A stretch of 64,000 nt of DNA, taken from assembly GCA_021464415.1 (NCBI GenBank), contig JAKCWG010000831.1:62001-126000 (forward strand), in the 5' to 3' direction. A program made the position numbers and the translations under genes. Shown here one piece after another: positions 46,136-61,205 of this stretch (positions within the stretch are counted from its first letter, which is position 1; every line of letters starts with the position of its first letter). Source of the stretch: Lonicera japonica. Lineage: Eukaryota; Streptophyta; Magnoliopsida; Dipsacales; Caprifoliaceae. The notes beneath the pieces are model-generated. The model saw only the letters and a list, made by a program, of their open reading frames with translations. It had not been told where the DNA came from and searched no databases.

Positions 46136-48076
46136 ATCTACAAGAAAAATGACAATCAGTGGCGAATTTTTGGTGGGAGAGTACAATTTTCCCACTGAAA
46201 AGCACTTTTTCCAACAAATTTAACAATTCCCACTAAAAATTGGTTATTATGTATATTATATGTGGCTAACGTAGTTTTTCCCACTAATTTTGCTACTAAC
46301 AATGTGGCGAGAAAAAATGGCGCATTGGTACCAAATAAATTTGGGAATTATTGGGAAAATTAAAATATTGCCACTATAAAAGATATATAGTGGGGAAGAA
46401 TAGTTTGCCACTAAAAAAATTTATAATTCGTGGGAAAATTTTGACTTGCCACTAATGAGGAACAATTGCTAGGAAATATGATTGCCAGAAAAAACTTTGG
46501 TGACAATTAGTGGGGAATGTTTTAATGGGGAGTAAAAAATCCTCACTAAAAAAGCATTTATTTTAGTGGGAAGTACAAATTCCCCACTAAAAAGCATTTG
46601 TATATACTATTGGTGGGGAAAATATATCTGGCCACAAATTTTGCCAATAAAATTGTGGGCAATTTTTTTTTTTTTACTTTAACGGGAAAAATTTGGTGTT
46701 GGCGCCAAACAAAATAGTAGCATTAGTGGGGACATTTTCTTAATTCCCCACTAAAAGTGATATAAGCACCTTAGTTTTGGAACCAATGTTTTACGTGAAT
46801 CCAATTTGAAACTAGTGCGATTAATCTTAAATATGTTAAGAATTTATAATATTTTTATGCTAGTGATCCGAATTTATTAAATCTTTTGATTATCAAATAA
46901 ATCGGATATGGATATATACTAATCCGACCCGATTAGATTGACGATATATCTGATTCGATTTGACATATATTTATATATGCATACATCTATATACACTTGC
47001 ACAAAATTCTTCAATTTTCAAATATGATTAGGTATTCACAAAAGATATCCTTTTGGATCACAAAACGAATCGGTATGTTATATTGTCAATCCAATTAGAC
47101 TTGGATACGGCATGATTTGGTATGATCTATATTTTATTCGTCAATATATTTTAAATGAATAATGAGACTACTAATTAAAGAAATGAAATAATCAAGGGCA
47201 GAGTGAGGCCATCAATTTGACAAAAAACCTTCTATGATGTTTGAAATGGTTCCAAATGCAGGTTAGGATTTGGAATCAAAGATGAAGCAAAGCAAGAAAA
47301 AAGTAGTTGAAGACTAACTTGGATTGAAGACAATTGTAGTAAAAAAAAAATAGTTGAAGACTTCATCGTTGGGTTTTTGCTAGCTATTACATAGACATTA
47401 ATGGATATATTAGCTAGTTTTCTTGTTTTATTTTATTTATTAATTTGTTTTTTTTGGTAATTTCTACATTATATTGTATTTGATTTTGGATTTGTTATTT
47501 TGATGGATTGATTTTGAAACTATTATTGCTAAACTATGAATTATTAATAGTTTTTTATTATGGAATGCTAATTGAATATTTTTGTAATTGATTTTTTTGG
47601 CCATTGCTAGGAGAATCTTAAATATAGTAAACTTTTGCAGCAAAATTCTTATTAGAGATTCCCCACTAAAGATAATAATTTGTGGGGATCTTTTTGTTTT
47701 GCTACAAAAAGTTTCATTGTTGTTGAAATCTTTTACAGCAATTTCCATTATTTTTCCCACAAAAAATTTTGGTTGTGGAAACTAATGATCATTAGTGGGA
47801 GAAAAATTTGTCAGTAAAGAAGATTATTTTGTGGTGATTTAATTTTTTTCCCACAAAAACTTCTAGTTGTCACAATCAAATTTATTATCGGTAAGGAAAC
47901 AATTCACTGGCAAAGGTGCCTTTTGTGGCGATTTATTATTTCCTACAAATCATTTTTGTTGTTGTGGCAATCAGATTTATCATTACTGGAAAAATGAAAC
48001 CCCATTAAAGTTATATTTTTTGTGGCGAAGCCCTTTTTCCTGCCAAAAAATGCCTTTTTACAATGACAAGATAGTG
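46136..48076. mobile_element. Non-autonomous CACTA (En/Spm) element
   Basis: The left end CTACAAGAAAAATGACAATC resembles the CACTACAAGAAAA terminus, with the first two bases changed. The right end reads CACTATCTTGTCATTG on the minus strand. Both flanks carry over twenty short subterminal motifs of the type AGTGGGGAA and its complement TTCCCCACT in both orientations, as bound by CACTA transposases. 46780-47560 is non-coding interior. A clear 3-bp duplication is not visible, consistent with damaged ends. Confidence 0.65.
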
Positions 48077-48309
48077 CAATAGGAGCAGACCCCGCTATTC
48101 TTGGTAACAATTTCTTCCCCCGACGTTTGCGAAATTATATCCTGCTGACTAACTCAAGAAGGTGTCTTTCAAAAGAATTAAAAGTTTTTTCAAGCACATC
48201 ACATAGAATGAGAAGTGTTCTTGAAAATATGTCATTCAAAAGATAAATGATAAAATTCAGAAATTTCATGAAACTAGAAAGACAGATTTCCGACTATTGA
48301 TCTCGCTAT
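48077..48309. other. Intergenic, nothing recognised
   Basis: No gene or repeat supported. Confidence 0.4.
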
Positions 48310-48845
48310 ATTTGTAACTGTCAATGGTAGTCATAATTTTATGACTGCCAACAGCAGTCAAAAGTGGCTTAGAGCATCTCCACCAGGCTCTTTAAAGGAC
48401 TAAACTGCAAATTTATTAAATAGCCATGTCAGCAAAATTCACTCCAACAGAAGTAGCAAAATGTAATCTCCAATTTGAAGAGTCTTTCTCTCTTCAAATA
48501 TGAAGAATAATGAAAGAGCTCTTCAAACATACTTTTTAATATTTTATTAATAGGACTTTGTGTTAATTTAAAATGACATTGTTGGAAAGTAAATTGACAT
48601 TGTTGTGCTGATTAAAATAATAATATATTTGAAAAAACTCTTGGAACTCATTGAAAATTTTTTAAGATGGCTCTTCAAAGTGCCATATAGGTCAACAAAA
48701 TTATTTTTATAAATTCATTTTTGAAGAGGCTATTTGAGATACTCTTATAGTTATAATTTTGAAAATTAGTGATTATTATAGACAGTCACAAATATTGTGA
48801 CTACCAATAGCAGTCGCAAGAAATATTTTTATTGACTATTATTGT
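48310..48845. repeat. Second-family CACTA-type subterminal repeats split by a MITE
   Basis: 48310-48370 and 48745-48845 carry palindromic motifs (TATGACTGCCAACAGCAGTC, AGACAGTCACAAATATTGTG, GACTACCAATAGCAGTC) of the same type as 59205-59534, which ends in a CACTA terminus. The MITE at 48372-48744 lies between them. Confidence 0.6.
48372..48744. mobile_element. PIF/Harbinger-type MITE
   Basis: Inverted ends GAGCATCTCCACCAGGCTC and (reverse complement) GAGTATCTCAAATAGCCTC, with TTA on both sides (48369-48371 and 48745-48747). 373 bp, non-coding. Confidence 0.78.
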
Positions 48846-49652
48846 TCCTGACCATTTGTTATAAATTATAATCATAATTTTAATATAAAAACGGCGTCGT
48901 TGGTTTATTTATATAGATATAGTTTCCCACTGCCCTGTACAATATGTATAATAATAATATAATATAATAGACCCCTTTCACCACAATTTGACATGTGGCA
49001 TTCAATTCGGATGATTTGTACTTTTATTTGACAGTTTATTAACTGTTATTTCTATCGTTTCCTTTAGGGTCTCTTTCACAACAATTTGTGCCTTTTTATA
49101 TCGCCCATCTTCCTCTATTATTACAAATTTGCAAAATTTTCTTCTTTGTACTCAAGCCTTTCTAGTAAGTTTCTCTTCTCTGCTCTTATTCTCTTTTACT
49201 ATACATATTATTTCACATGTCTATCTCTTTCACTGGAATCAAATACGATAGAGATAAATTCTTCACACCTCTTTACACATTTTTTCTTCAACCCCCGTTA
49301 TCTCTCTAGGATTTTTTCATGTATACAAAGAATGAGAAAGAGAGATTTTGTGGGAAAAAATTAGTTTTTAAAAGATGCACACGAACTGTTTGATGAAATG
49401 TATGAGCACAAATGGTGTGATTAAAAGTTGAAAATGAAAAGCGTCTCTTCATATATAAATTTTGGAGCGGAGATTACCGAACATTATTGATATTTAGAGA
49501 GTTCTTTCAGTTTTTGAAACATCCAGCGGTTGTTTAAATACTCTAGTATTTTGGATGTTCCTCTGGTATTTATGTATGGGGGCTTTAATTTACTGTGGAG
49601 ATGTATCTAAATATATAGTTAGACATGTAAAGATAGAAAGGGAGTTAAATAT

Positions 49653-49694
<42 letters not shown>

Positions 49695-51718
49695 GGGTTG
49701 AAGAAAAAGTGTGTAAAAAGGTATGAAAAATTTCTCTGTCTTATGAATTGCATTTTTTCCTCTTATGCTTTGTAACTTCTCCCTCTTCTTATCTACTAGA
49801 TTATGCTCTCAATTATGTTTCTCATATAGTGATTAATATATGGTTTCTTAGTGTTGATATTTTTTATTTCTTATTAATATTTTATTCTAACCGTTCTAAA
49901 TTAAAAGTTTGATTTTTTGGGGGGTTAACTAAGGGGTTATACATCATACTTTTAATTATCACAATTAAATTGAAATTAATATTTGTTCTAAAGTAATTAG
50001 AGTGGATTGATGTGTTAAATTAATAATTTTTTTATTTTCTTATATTGTTGCTCATGTAAAACAATTTGATGTTTGGCTTTATAATGCTCTTACCAAAATA
50101 TTTTATTCTTTAACTAATTTAAGATTATACGATATTGTAAGGAAATTCCTAATGCCAAACTTTTTTTTCCCTTTTAGCAAAATAAATAAAAAACACTATT
50201 TATTGAATTAAAAATTTTACACCATACTTTACAAAATACAAACATTGTGTCCTTTGTGATTGTCCACCTCACCCATTATATTTATTTAAGCTTACTTTCC
50301 ACTATTTTGTAGGGTCTTCTACAAGTCTCATGCTATAGAGAAAAATCTAAAAGGTATGTACTTCTCTCATTACACAATATTCAATGCCTATGTGAGTTTA
50401 AAGACATGCTCCATCTCCACGTGTTTAATGAAATGCCTAAATGAGATTCATCACTTGGTAAATGAGTTTTGTTGTGTTCGATAATTTCAGCAAGATACAT
50501 AATTTTTTTTTATTAACTATGAATTTCAATCCCAAAAGTCAAGATAGATTTATTTGAAGCCATATTTGTAAATTTGTCTATCTTTTGCTGCTACATTTAA
50601 CATTCCCAATTTGTTTTCTTTATTCAAGAGTCTTCATATTTTCATATTTGTTTTACTAATGTTCTTTTGCCATTTACTCTTTTCAGTTCAAATAAGTTTG
50701 AATTTGGAAATAAATACCCCTACTTTTGCCTATTGACTATTTTAAAGCTGCAGCAGCTGAAGTCAACAAAAGCATATAAAATAATTAACCAGATGTAACA
50801 ATTATTTGTAAGGAATTCTTACAAATTTTATGAGATTCTTCTTTCTTTCTTAAATAAATATGTATCCCTTCCATTTTAAAGCACTTGGTTTAAAGAGAAG
50901 CAAAGTAAAAAAAATCTTAGCAAGAGAAATACGAATATTTGTGGGTTTATTGTATTAAGATGAAAAATAAAAATAGAAAAAAAAAAACGAGAGGAGAAAG
51001 AAAAGAATGAAAGGGAAATGACTAAAGTACCAATTTTTGTTTGGTTTCTCTCCTTTCTCTCTCTCTCTATATATATATATATATTATATACATCTCTCTT
51101 TAAAATAGAGTTGGATTGAAAATTAATACTACCTTGGAAGGGAGAAGGAGAGGCTTATGTAAGGAGCGAATGGGTGTCGATTTCTTCTTTATTTTGGGGT
51201 CTTTTAAGAGTAATTTCATTTTTGAGTATTTAAATTTATATTTATTTCTTTCACATTTAGACTGTTTTAAGTGTTATTTCAATTTTACTCCTCCAATATC
51301 TATTATTTTTACCACTTTTGTGTCAAGGTTCATCATATTCTATTATTAAATACTTTTTCTTTCCACTTTTTTTGTCTTGATAGTGACTTTTTATATTTCT
51401 TTCTCTCTACAAGAGAATATTCACCATTAATATTATTTTCTCTCTCTAAAAAAGTTTATCTTACTAAAATAATTTACCATTTATATTGTAATATATATAC
51501 ATAATATCTACCATACCTTATGACTTTACAAAATTGCCACCAAATAACACAAACATAAATTTATATTTATCTCTCTCATAGCTAGACTACTTTAAGTGTT
51601 ATTTTGATTTTCTGTTTTGTAAATAAGTAACAATGTTGAACAAATATATTTTTTTAGAATACATGGCTTCTCCGTCTGTTATTAGAATTGATTTCAAGAA
51701 ACTTAGTGCTAGCAATTT
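48846..51718. other. AT-rich intergenic with (AG)n and a spaced direct repeat
   Basis: 49660-49690 is an uninterrupted AG run. About 51222-51288 and 51552-51612 are diverged direct repeats (TTTAAATTTATATTTAT, TTTAAGTGTTATTT). No gene is supported. Two very short PPR-like phrases near 49360 and 50400 are not enough for a call. Confidence 0.5.
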
Positions 51719-52156
51719 ATGGATGTGTACGTCCTTGAAGATGAATTTTTCAAATCGTATGTCAAGATTAAGCCATTTTCCGAAGATGGAGATTATGTTA
51801 CGTATTGGGGCTTCTCTACGTCCATTAGGCGTGCTGAAAATGTTGTGGTTCAATTTGCAATTAACTTTTTGAAGTTCAATCAAAACTTTCTCATAGAGGA
51901 TGATAACTTTGAGGATATATGAATTTACAAATTGAATTTTGAGATATTGTCCATTACGTGTGCTAAAAATGTTGTCGTTTGATCCGCAATCAACTCTTTG
52001 AAGTTCAATCACAACTTTCTCATAGAGGATGACAACTTTGAGGATATGCAAATTTACAAATTGAATTTTGAGATATTCCAGAGTGCCTTTGAAGAATTAT
52101 GTCAAGAGTACATGGACTTGAAGAAGAAACTTGGCAAAATTGCGGAGAAGCTGTAA
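51719..52156 (+). pseudogene. Unknown coding relic with an in-frame 129-bp tandem duplication
   Basis: The product is not recognised. A single frame (MDVYVLEDEFFKSYVKIKPF ...) runs to TAA at 52154-52156 with only two internal stops (51919-51921 and 51994-51996). Segments 51821-51949 and 51950-52077 are two copies of exactly 129 bp (43 codons), each encoding a form of NVVVQFAINFLKFNQNFLIE then DDNFED. After the second copy a charged, probably helical stretch follows (EELCQEYMDLKKKLGKIAEK). Coding-like phase conservation suggests a former gene. It lies upstream of, and in the same orientation as, a Helitron 3' end at 52794 and may be its captured cargo. Confidence 0.5.
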
Positions 52157-52759
52157 TTTACTAGAATACTTGCATATTTTACATTATTGTTAACTACTTG
52201 ATGTGAATTTGTTTAAGTTTGTTTGTATTTTATTTTTTTTGAATTGCACGGTTTCTTGAAATTTTTTTAAAATTTCAAACTACATGGTATTTACTAAAAT
52301 ACCCAATATTAGGCATACTAAAAATTAACTTCTTAAGTTGAATATTATAATTATATTATCTTCCTAAGTTTTATCATGGCTAAATTTTGTTGTTGTATTG
52401 TTGGTTAAATTTATTTTGTCAAATGCTATAGTGAAAATCGTTGTGCTATTTGTATTATTTCAAATAAATTCTATTTAACTAATTTTATATCTAAGTTCAC
52501 AAAGGTTTGAGAATTGACTATGCATGTAATGAGATCTTTGAATTTGCAAATTTTAGATTTTATTGTATCTCTTTTTCATAATGTTTTTATACCGAGCCAT
52601 TACATTCTTTAAAAACAATTTTATTATTTTATAAAGCTCATATTTTTCAATATAAACAATTTCAACAAAAAATAAAAAACCTTTAATTAGATCTGAATTA
52701 TTATTTGAAAAAGCAGCAAGCTTTTAAATTTTTTATATAATGTAATCTCACGAATCTAT
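52157..52759. other. AT-rich, probably Helitron interior
   Basis: No gene recognised; precedes the Helitron terminus. Confidence 0.4.
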
Positions 52760-52794
52760 AAAATCCCCATGCATCGCACGGGTTGTGAAACTAG
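52760..52794 (+). mobile_element. Helitron 3' terminus
   Basis: A hairpin formed by CCCATGCATCGCACGGG is followed by TTGTGAAACTAG and then T. This is the common plant Helitron 3' end (hairpin about 10 bp before CTRR). The 5' TC end could not be found by eye. Confidence 0.72.
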
Positions 52795-52892
52795 TAGTGT
52801 GTATAATAATGCGTGTACACACTCACAGCCAACTCTTACAACTCCGTCTCAATCTCACAACCATCACTCTCATTACTCCGTCGATTTCACTC

Positions 52893-53040
52893 TCCATCTG
52901 AACGTAACACCATCACTCTCACTCCCATAAGCTCAAACGCAGCAACATCACCATTACTTTCCATCTGAACGTAACACCATCACTCTCACTCCCATAAGCT
53001 CAAATGCAGCAACATCACCATTACTTTCCATCTGAAACGT
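52893..53040. repeat. 67-bp tandem duplication
   Basis: Two copies (52893-52959 and 52960-53026) plus the start of a third, each with CCATCTGAACGTAACACCAT and CTCCCATAAGCTCAAA. It lies in a CT/CA-rich stretch upstream of the KARI fragment; no coding meaning is evident. Confidence 0.92.
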
Positions 53041-53936
53041 AGCACCATTAACATCCATTCCACCTAGTACGCAAACGGGAAAAAGGTATTGTTTCTTCAT
53101 CATTCTCACTCTATGTTTTGATTGATTTTTTGGGTGTGATTTGGGATTTGTGAACCCTAGATCTATTGTTTCTTTACAAAAAGAAGATAGAAAAGAGGGA
53201 TTTTTGAACCCTAGATCTGTTATTTCTTCACACAAACAAGTTTAAAAGGGATTTTTGAACTCTAGATATACTATTTCCTCACACAAAGGATTATAATTTG
53301 ATATGTTTATTTTTGTGCTATTAGCTCTATCATTTAGAGTCAATGGATTTTGATGATTTTTATCAGTGAAGAGAAGAACTAGGGGTATTTAGTTGTAAAT
53401 TCTTAAAACTCTATTAGTTTTGTATATCACTTTAGGGTTTGATTCATGCTAATGGATTCGAGATTAAGATGATTTAGAGGTGAAAAATATCGTTAGAAGA
53501 TAAATTTAGAGAGAATAAGGATAAGAAAGTATAGAGAGTTTACGGATGGTAAGATTTTTGGCTCAAATTCGAATGGTTTGGAGTTATTTGAGCTGCTGGA
53601 AGAAGGCAAATTGATTTTGATAACTGCGAGGAAAAAGAAAATTGAATTATCACTATGAAAGCACTTATTCCTATTAGAGGTTCAGAAAGCGGCCGACACC
53701 ATTGACGCTTAGGGTTCGAAATCCTCATACTTCTATGTTCAAGGACACCTCATTTTCTCTTTGTTTCGTGAGGTTATTTGTTTGTATTTGGATTGGATGA
53801 TGGGTTTCATACTTTTGCTGAGAATTGGAATATTTGGTATAATACTTGAGACGTGTTTGTGTGGAACTATTGTGAGGCATGGAAACATCTATATATATAT
53901 GTATTTTATCTGAAATTATTTGATCTATTGTTGTAG
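53041..53936. other. No gene recognised; upstream of the KARI fragment
   Basis: May contain intron sequence of the KARI-derived fragment. The N-terminal KARI exons were not found. Confidence 0.4.
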
Positions 53937-56610
<2,674 letters not shown>

Positions 56611-56621
56611 GAGGTGAACAA

Positions 56622-56916
56622 AAACATTGAAATTATAAATGATAGGAAAATCATCAAGATTCAAGAGGGGGTTTGTATTTTGTGTGGAAGCAGTTCTGGA
56701 AAGAAAGATTGCTATAAAGATGCTATCGTTAAGGTGGGCCAAGAGCTGGTACATAGTAATATATTATATATCTATCTATAATAATGGTTCACCATTTTAA
56801 CACGAATCCTTTTTCTTTTTTGATTTTATATGTATGACTGTGAGTTATGTTTTTTGCTGGTGTGTTATATAAATGTATTGTAAATATAGGTTGCAAAAAG
56901 ACTAGATCTTGTTTAT
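56622..56916 (+). pseudogene. LOG: LOG-type cytokinin-activating enzyme gene fragment (first exons)
   Basis: LOG enzymes release active cytokinin bases from riboside monophosphates. Block 1 (about 56622-56748) encodes EIINDRKIIKIQEGVC, then CGSSSGKKDCYKDAIVKVGQ and EL. It preserves the CGSSSGK start of the nucleotide-binding fold, with a small disruption just before it. It ends in a GT donor (56749-56750). After a 141-bp intron ending TATAG, block 2 (56890-56916) encodes VAKRLDLVY, exactly continuing the family, then diverges before the PGGYGTxxE region. Intron position and phase fit LOG genes. Only about one quarter of the protein remains, so it is non-functional. It lies 0.9 kb from the KARI fragment on the same strand. 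Confidence 0.85.
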
Positions 56917-57480
56917 CTAAATATTGGTTTCACTCCCTATTTCCCTTTAATACGAGTAAAAGGTAGAAGACTTGGTCCCTTAAAAATTATTGATTTTTCA
57001 AATGTAGATTCAAGCAAATGCATTTAAAAACTACATTTCTTGAATTGATCTTTTATTGGGGTGAAATTTTCAGGTTTAGAAGAATTACACTTGCACAATA
57101 TCAAAAGCTGGAATTTGGGATCTGGGGATTTGACAATGTTTTTTTCCCTAGGATGATCAGGAATTTGGAAGAATTACACTTGCACAGCTCCTCTTTATAC
57201 GAGTAGAAATTTGTCGACCCTTGCATTTGATTGGTGGATGTAATAAAATAATAACAAAATAGTTATGGTGAGCCCCATAGTTTTTATTGCATCCACCAAT
57301 CTAATGCAAGGGTTACCATGACCCTCTTTAAAGGATGGCCAACAAATTTATATTCTCTTTATGCGTGGGGTAAATAATTTTAAAATAGTAGTTATGAGTT
57401 AGTTCGTGTTTTAAGAGAATATTGATTAAATTAGTGTACTAGTGTAAAATGGAGATGCATAACATGAATATTATTTATTG
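56917..57480. other. Spacer with a short hairpin
   Basis: 57218-57248 and 57282-57312 are inverted (CCTTGCATTTGATTGGTGGA vs TCCACCAATCTAATGCAAGG), forming a fold-back with a 33-bp loop. TTTAGAAGAATTACACTTGC and a diverged copy recur about 90 bp apart at 57073 and 57165. No gene recognised. Confidence 0.6.
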
Positions 57481-57485
57481 GATTG

Positions 57486-59069
57486 TGTTGACATTAAAGT
57501 CAATTAATCTTATTTTGATAATTACAATAAGTTAATAAAGTGTTATTTAACTCGGTTGTTCCAATGATGATAGCCATTTTAACCGATATATCTTCCAATC
57601 AAGTGTAACTTCAAACCGAAGCAATCAAAATCTCACACAAGCTTTACAAACGTCTCTACTAACAAGAAATGAACTCAAGTGATATACATGTGCTATACAA
57701 AGCCAAGAAAATATCTAGATCATCAAGCAAGTGAAGATATGCACAAGAATGATCTCCACATGTTCTACAAGTTATCAAAACCAAGAAAGGATCAAGAACA
57801 TCAAACAAGTGAAGATACGCACAAGAAGATCAAGTATCACGAAGACTTGAATTATCATTAAATGGAGTGAGTGCTTAGATTTTATGTAAAGATACTTTAT
57901 TGATCAAATCCCTATAGCTCAAACATATTCTTGCATCTTTTAAAGATTGATTCAAACTAGCTTGAAATTGAATTTATTTGAAAAATATCATTTTACAAAA
58001 ACCGAGTTTCAAAATAAATTCATATTAATTTTAAATGATCATATTTTAAGCTATAATAAAAATAGGTATCTTAGAAACATATCTTTGAGGTTCAAAAATC
58101 ATTAGAATTTTATTTGGAACTAAATTGTTAAATTGCAAAAATATTTTTTTTTACAATTAAAAATTCGCTCAATTTTTGCCTAGTTTTGATCTAACGTTAA
58201 GATGGAGGCCTTCCCGAACTCCGATCATTTTGAAATTTTTACAATACTTAGACAACATTTCCTGGCAATTTTGACTAAAATTTGAGCATGATCCAACGGT
58301 CAAATTAGGAGAAATTAACAAAACAAATTTGAATTTTTTGTCAAAACTAGCTGTTGGGAAGTTTGAAAATGTACACCTTGGAGCAAAAACCTCTCTTAAT
58401 CATCCCCAACGGCCATATGGTTTTGCAAGCTATAAATATGAGGTCCTAGACATGTTTTAACATACTTGAATCATTCTACAAACTCATTTTACATATATAC
58501 AAAGTTATTCAAGTATTCAATTCATTTAATTGATCAATCTTTCATTTTTGAGCTATATACTTTGATCAATTTTGATATCTCTTAGTGTGAGCTTCATTTG
58601 TATTTTTTCATATACAAGAGAGATATTGTACGTTGGTGTTTGTCACCAAAATTCATTTGAATCATAATTGTGAGAGGTGTATCTCATAGATTAGCAAGAG
58701 GGATTTCTTGTGAAAGTATTGAAGGTGTTTTCAATACTTGTGAGAGTGTGTGATAAGAATACACTTGTAGAGGTTTGATCTTCACCAGGAAGGAGATCGG
58801 TTATAGTGGAAATTCTCAGGGAACTAACCGAGCGCGGAGTAGGGGAACAAGCCGAACCGTGTGGACAAAAAATTTTCGACTTCGATCGGTTCAATCTTTC
58901 TATCTCTTCCTCTATTATATTGTGCTATTTATTCATTGTGTTTGGAATTAACTTTGTTCTTGATTGCTTGATAAATATAGACATAAAATATTTTTAAATC
59001 ATTTTTAAAAATCCGATTAAGTTTTAAAAACCTTATTCACCCCCCCTCTAGGGTATTTTCCGACCTACA
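57486..59069 (+). mobile_element. Solo LTR of a Ty1/copia-type (SIRE/Maximus-like) element
   Basis: Begins TGTTGACATTAAAG and ends with CACCCCCCCTCTAGGG, then GACCTACA. Perfect 5-bp target duplication GATTG (57481-57485 and 59070-59074). It has a TATA box CTATAAATATG (58430-58440) and, further on, GTGAGAGGTGTAT and CACTTGTAGAG motifs frequent in copia LTR leaders. 1584 bp, with no internal region left. Two roughly 72-bp repeats with AAGTGAAGATAYGCACAAGA lie at 57690-57835; the small open frame across them is not a gene. Confidence 0.88.
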
Positions 59070-59204
59070 GATTGCATTGTGAATATTAATGTTTGTAATG
59101 TGAATATTGATTATGATTGTAGTGTGAATGCATTATGAAAATTGTTTGGATGGTAGGTAAAATAAATTTGGTTTACCAATATTTTTAAATTATTATTTTT
59201 TAAA

Positions 59205-59534
59205 TTGTTGCAACATTTGTCACAGTTGAAAACAGTCACAAACAATTACAAGTCACAAAATACAAAAACAACCATATATCTAAAATTAGTGACTGACACG
59301 AACAATCAAAAAATACAAAATTTGTGACTTTCAATGACACTCACAAGTATAAAATTTATGACTGCCAATGATAGTCATAAATCGTCTTTGTGACTGCCAT
59401 AAAACGTGGGCTAAAAAGTCATATAAAAGTGATTTGTGACTGTTCTGTAACTATTTTTGGCAGTCACAAAATTTCCTGTGATTATCATTTGTTAGTGTTT
59501 TTGGCAGTCACAAATCATTAATTCTGGTATAGTG
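59205..59534 (-). mobile_element. Terminal fragment of a CACTA element, family 2
   Basis: On the minus strand it begins CACTATACCAGAATTAATG and carries many TTTGTGACTGCC and GGCAGTCACAAA motifs in both orientations, the subterminal array of a CACTA element. Related motifs flank 48310-48845. The corresponding CACTA left tip was not found. Confidence 0.65.
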
Positions 59535-60000
59535 CTGCCAAGGTAAGTAAAGGTATTCTTCAAAATCCTGATGGTGGATTAAGAACGATCCCCTGAAGGT
59601 AGATCTATCAGAGACAACCTAACCAAGAAGAGGAAGGTCAACCGTAAATCATATTGCCTAAGACTTGTTGCGTCTCCCCTAGTATACTTCGATTTGAATT
59701 TTTTAAGAAGAATAAGAAGCTGCGATTCATGCGAGAGTTGCGAATTGTCTTCTTTGATTGTCCCAAGATCCTTGCGAGAAGTAATCCTGAGACAATAGGA
59801 TCGATGAATATCCCTGCAATTCTAGCAGGAATCTAGTTTGTTAAAAATCTTTCTTCATAACAACAACATGCATTTGTTTATAATATTCAATTAAGTGTAA
59901 AAGATACTTTTTAGAAATCAAAAATATAATTAGTATATAAATAAATAAACGGAAAACATTTTTTTAAATAATGTCAAGTTTTTACAAACAAGAAAAGAAA
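59535..60000. other. No gene recognised
   Basis: 59640-59836 holds a 60-codon open frame without a known domain. Confidence 0.45.
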
Positions 60001-61145
60001 AGAAGTGAGGTGCACGTGGCCCCCACTTGTATTGAAATGAGTAGCACACGATTAAAACATTCCAAAGTATGTAGCACACACATACATGCATACATCAGAC
60101 ACATACATGTAAACATATTAAGGCAAGGATCCCCGATGTGTAATAAACTGAGTGGCAGCTAGCTTTCCTCCATTAAACCATGCATGTGTACACATAAGCA
60201 GCCAACACATGAAAATTGGGAGCCTTCGTCACCATACACCCCTGTCGTACAGCAAGGTGGGTGCTGCCCATTTTTTATGCTTTGCTTCATTTTGTGTGCT
60301 GCACTGCACGCCTATGCCGCACGGTCATTGGAGCGAGATTTTGGCTCTATAAATACCCCATTTTGGGTCATTTTTAAAGGGTGAAGGGTTCAACTAGAGG
60401 CTCTCTAGGGTGTTTAGGGGTAGTTTCTTAGGAGTCTTTAGAGTGTATTTTAGAGTATATTTATTTTAGTGAGAGAAAAATATATTTTAGAGAGTAATAA
60501 TTTTAGAGAGAGAAAGCTTGGAGAGGAAGGAAGCTTAGAGAAGAAGGAGGGTTTTTTTTTCCTACAAGAATGCAAGGCTTTTATTTTTCTTTTCATGTAT
60601 TAAAGGTATGCGTTTATAACTCTCTAGATTTAATTTCTGCATTTAAATACAAGTTTTAATACAAAAAATTAAATAATTTGTAAATAAGTTCACTGCTTTC
60701 AAAATAAGTCATTTCTAAGTTTTACAAGAAAACTAGAACACTGCTTTAACACGTTTTCAAAACAAAAACCCTAGAAAAACAATTTTCAAACACGTGAAAT
60801 TACGAGACTCTGATTTCATTCTACGAATGAAGACGTAGGCGCTCACATGATAGAGTTTGATTTCATAAATACATTTTTAAATTAAATCTATCTTAAAGGA
60901 CTACCTTAAAAACATTCAAACTACTTGCAATATATCTAAAATAAGAATTAAATATATGATCCATTAAGAGACTGAAATGGCAAATTGGGTGCCTAACACC
61001 TTCCCAATTCGTAATATAGTCCCCGAACCCTAGCAAAGAAATTATCAAGTTATCTCTGGTTTCAATGTGTAAAAGACAATCTATTTTCGGATTATCTTTT
61101 ATACAATATTTTGTTTGTTTTCTTGTAAAACAAACTGTTGACTCT
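60001..61145 (+). mobile_element. Tat/Ogre-like LTR segment, copy A
   Basis: TATA-like CTATAAATACCCC near 60347; ACGAGACTCTGATTTCATTC (60812 on), GAGACTGAAATGGCAAATT (60968 on), TGCCTAACACCTTCCCAATT, then CTTGTAAAACA, AAC and TGTTGACTC (61136-61144). Same order as the minus-strand LTR at 30104-31247. The left boundary is approximate. Confidence 0.55.
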
Positions 61146-61205
61146 AAAAACAATTTTTTCCAAAAAACGAGAATCGCGAGGTCGAAAGATCGGATTCTCA
61201 CAGGG

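Noticed and set aside
49350..50450. Short PPR-like phrases (DAHELFDEMYE near 49375; VFNEMPK near 50420)
   Set aside because: Each is about ten residues with no neighbouring repeats in frame; chance or extreme decay cannot be distinguished.
57679..57861. 60-codon frame with a repeated HQxSEDxHK phrase
   Set aside because: Lies within the copia solo LTR and reflects a 72-bp repeat rather than a gene.
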